Assembly (NCBI GenBank): GCA_002683585.1 | Contig: NYTQ01000163.1 | Location: 1 to 6,719 of the forward strand | Direction of reading: 5' to 3' | From: Cryomorphaceae bacterium | GTDB lineage: Bacteria; Bacteroidota; Bacteroidia; Flavobacteriales; Crocinitomicaceae | Length of the DNA: 6,719 bases | Part shown: one piece after another, positions 6,443-6,719 of the stretch | How the letters are laid out: the number at the start of each line of letters is the position of its first letter | Position numbering within the stretch: the stretch's first letter is position 1 | Position numbers and translations under genes: made by a program | Notes under the pieces: generated by a model | Seen by the model: only the letters and a program-made list of their open reading frames with translations | Databases searched by the model: none | What the model was told of the DNA's origin: nothing

Positions 6443-6719
6443 GAGCAAATCATAAGCCGGATCCTGTACATTGATCTGAATAACAAATCAACTGCCTATC
6501 ATTTATCTTGCCCTAATTTCACAATTAGGATCTAACGACCTACCCTTCGAGATTAGGCGAGCAGCCCTCAATTCTCGATTTACTTGGTCTTTCAGCTCAC
6601 AAGGTTTACCTTGCCATTTTTGTCACCAAAAAAGCGGTGAGCTCTTACCTCACCTTTTCACCTTTACCAATAATAAATTACTGGAAGTTTGTTTTCTGTG
6701 GCACTTTCTGTACCTAAAA
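6443..6719 (-). ncRNA. rnpB: RNase P RNA (class A), 3' portion; 5' end outside window
   Basis: This is the catalytic RNA of RNase P, which removes tRNA 5' leaders. Read on the minus strand, the conserved blocks occur in the correct order. GTGCCACAGAAAACAAAC lies near the right edge. AAAGGTGAGGTAAGAGCTC continuing into ACCGC (6657-6634) is the J11/12-P12 region. GGTAAACC follows. GGGTAGGTCGTTAGA (6545-6531) matches the conserved GGGUAGGCnGCUnGA block. AAGATAAATGAT resembles the AGAUgAAUGA element. ACAGGATCCGGCTTA (6467-6453) is the CR-V strand of the universal P4 helix. About 277 nt are visible of an expected 350-400; the 5' strand of P4 (GAGGAAAGUCC) and helices P1-P3 lie to the right. The CR-V block has AGGA where the usual sequence is AGAA. 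The 3' end is placed at about 6443, just before the U-run. Confidence 0.93.

Overview
The window looks like an ordinary chromosomal stretch of an AT-rich member of the Bacteroidota, most likely an aerobic, Flavobacteriales-like bacterium. The main evidence is a secreted protein ending in a type B sorting domain of the type IX secretion system (T9SS). Supporting evidence is a fused E1 alpha/beta 2-oxoacid dehydrogenase, an arginase-fold protein with the altered metal site typical of Bacteroidota homologues, and a MiaE-type oxygen-dependent tRNA hydroxylase. A more precise taxon cannot be given from the sequence alone.

Layout. Bases 1-3265 hold three genes on the minus strand, read right to left. 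First is the fused 2-oxoacid dehydrogenase E1 (3265-1181). Four bases later comes a small MazG/HisE-like nucleotide pyrophosphohydrolase (1176-781). After a 75-base gap with a short AT-rich hairpin and a Bacteroidota-like -7 box comes an arginase/formimidoylglutamase-like gene (705 to beyond base 1, so its C-terminus is missing). A 117-base divergent spacer separates this block from the plus-strand genes: miaE (3383-3973) and, after 147 bases, a large secreted multidomain protein (4121-6436). The right end (6443-6719) is the 3' portion of the RNase P RNA gene rnpB on the minus strand. It converges on the secreted-protein gene with only about six bases between stop codon and RNA end, and its 5' part lies outside the window.

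How the genes fit together. The E1 and the pyrophosphohydrolase are probably co-transcribed, but a shared pathway is not evident. MiaE and RNase P both act on tRNA, but nothing shows that they are linked. The secreted protein joins a signal peptide, a lamin-tail-like domain, six exact-length 52-residue cysteine-containing repeats, a short Ig/PKD-like region and the T9SS sorting domain. This suggests a surface-attached or released adhesin-like protein.

I saw no sign of a new defence, mobile or biosynthetic system. The points most worth a second look are the altered active site of the arginase-like protein, the uniform repeat array, and the tight convergence of the secreted-protein gene with rnpB.
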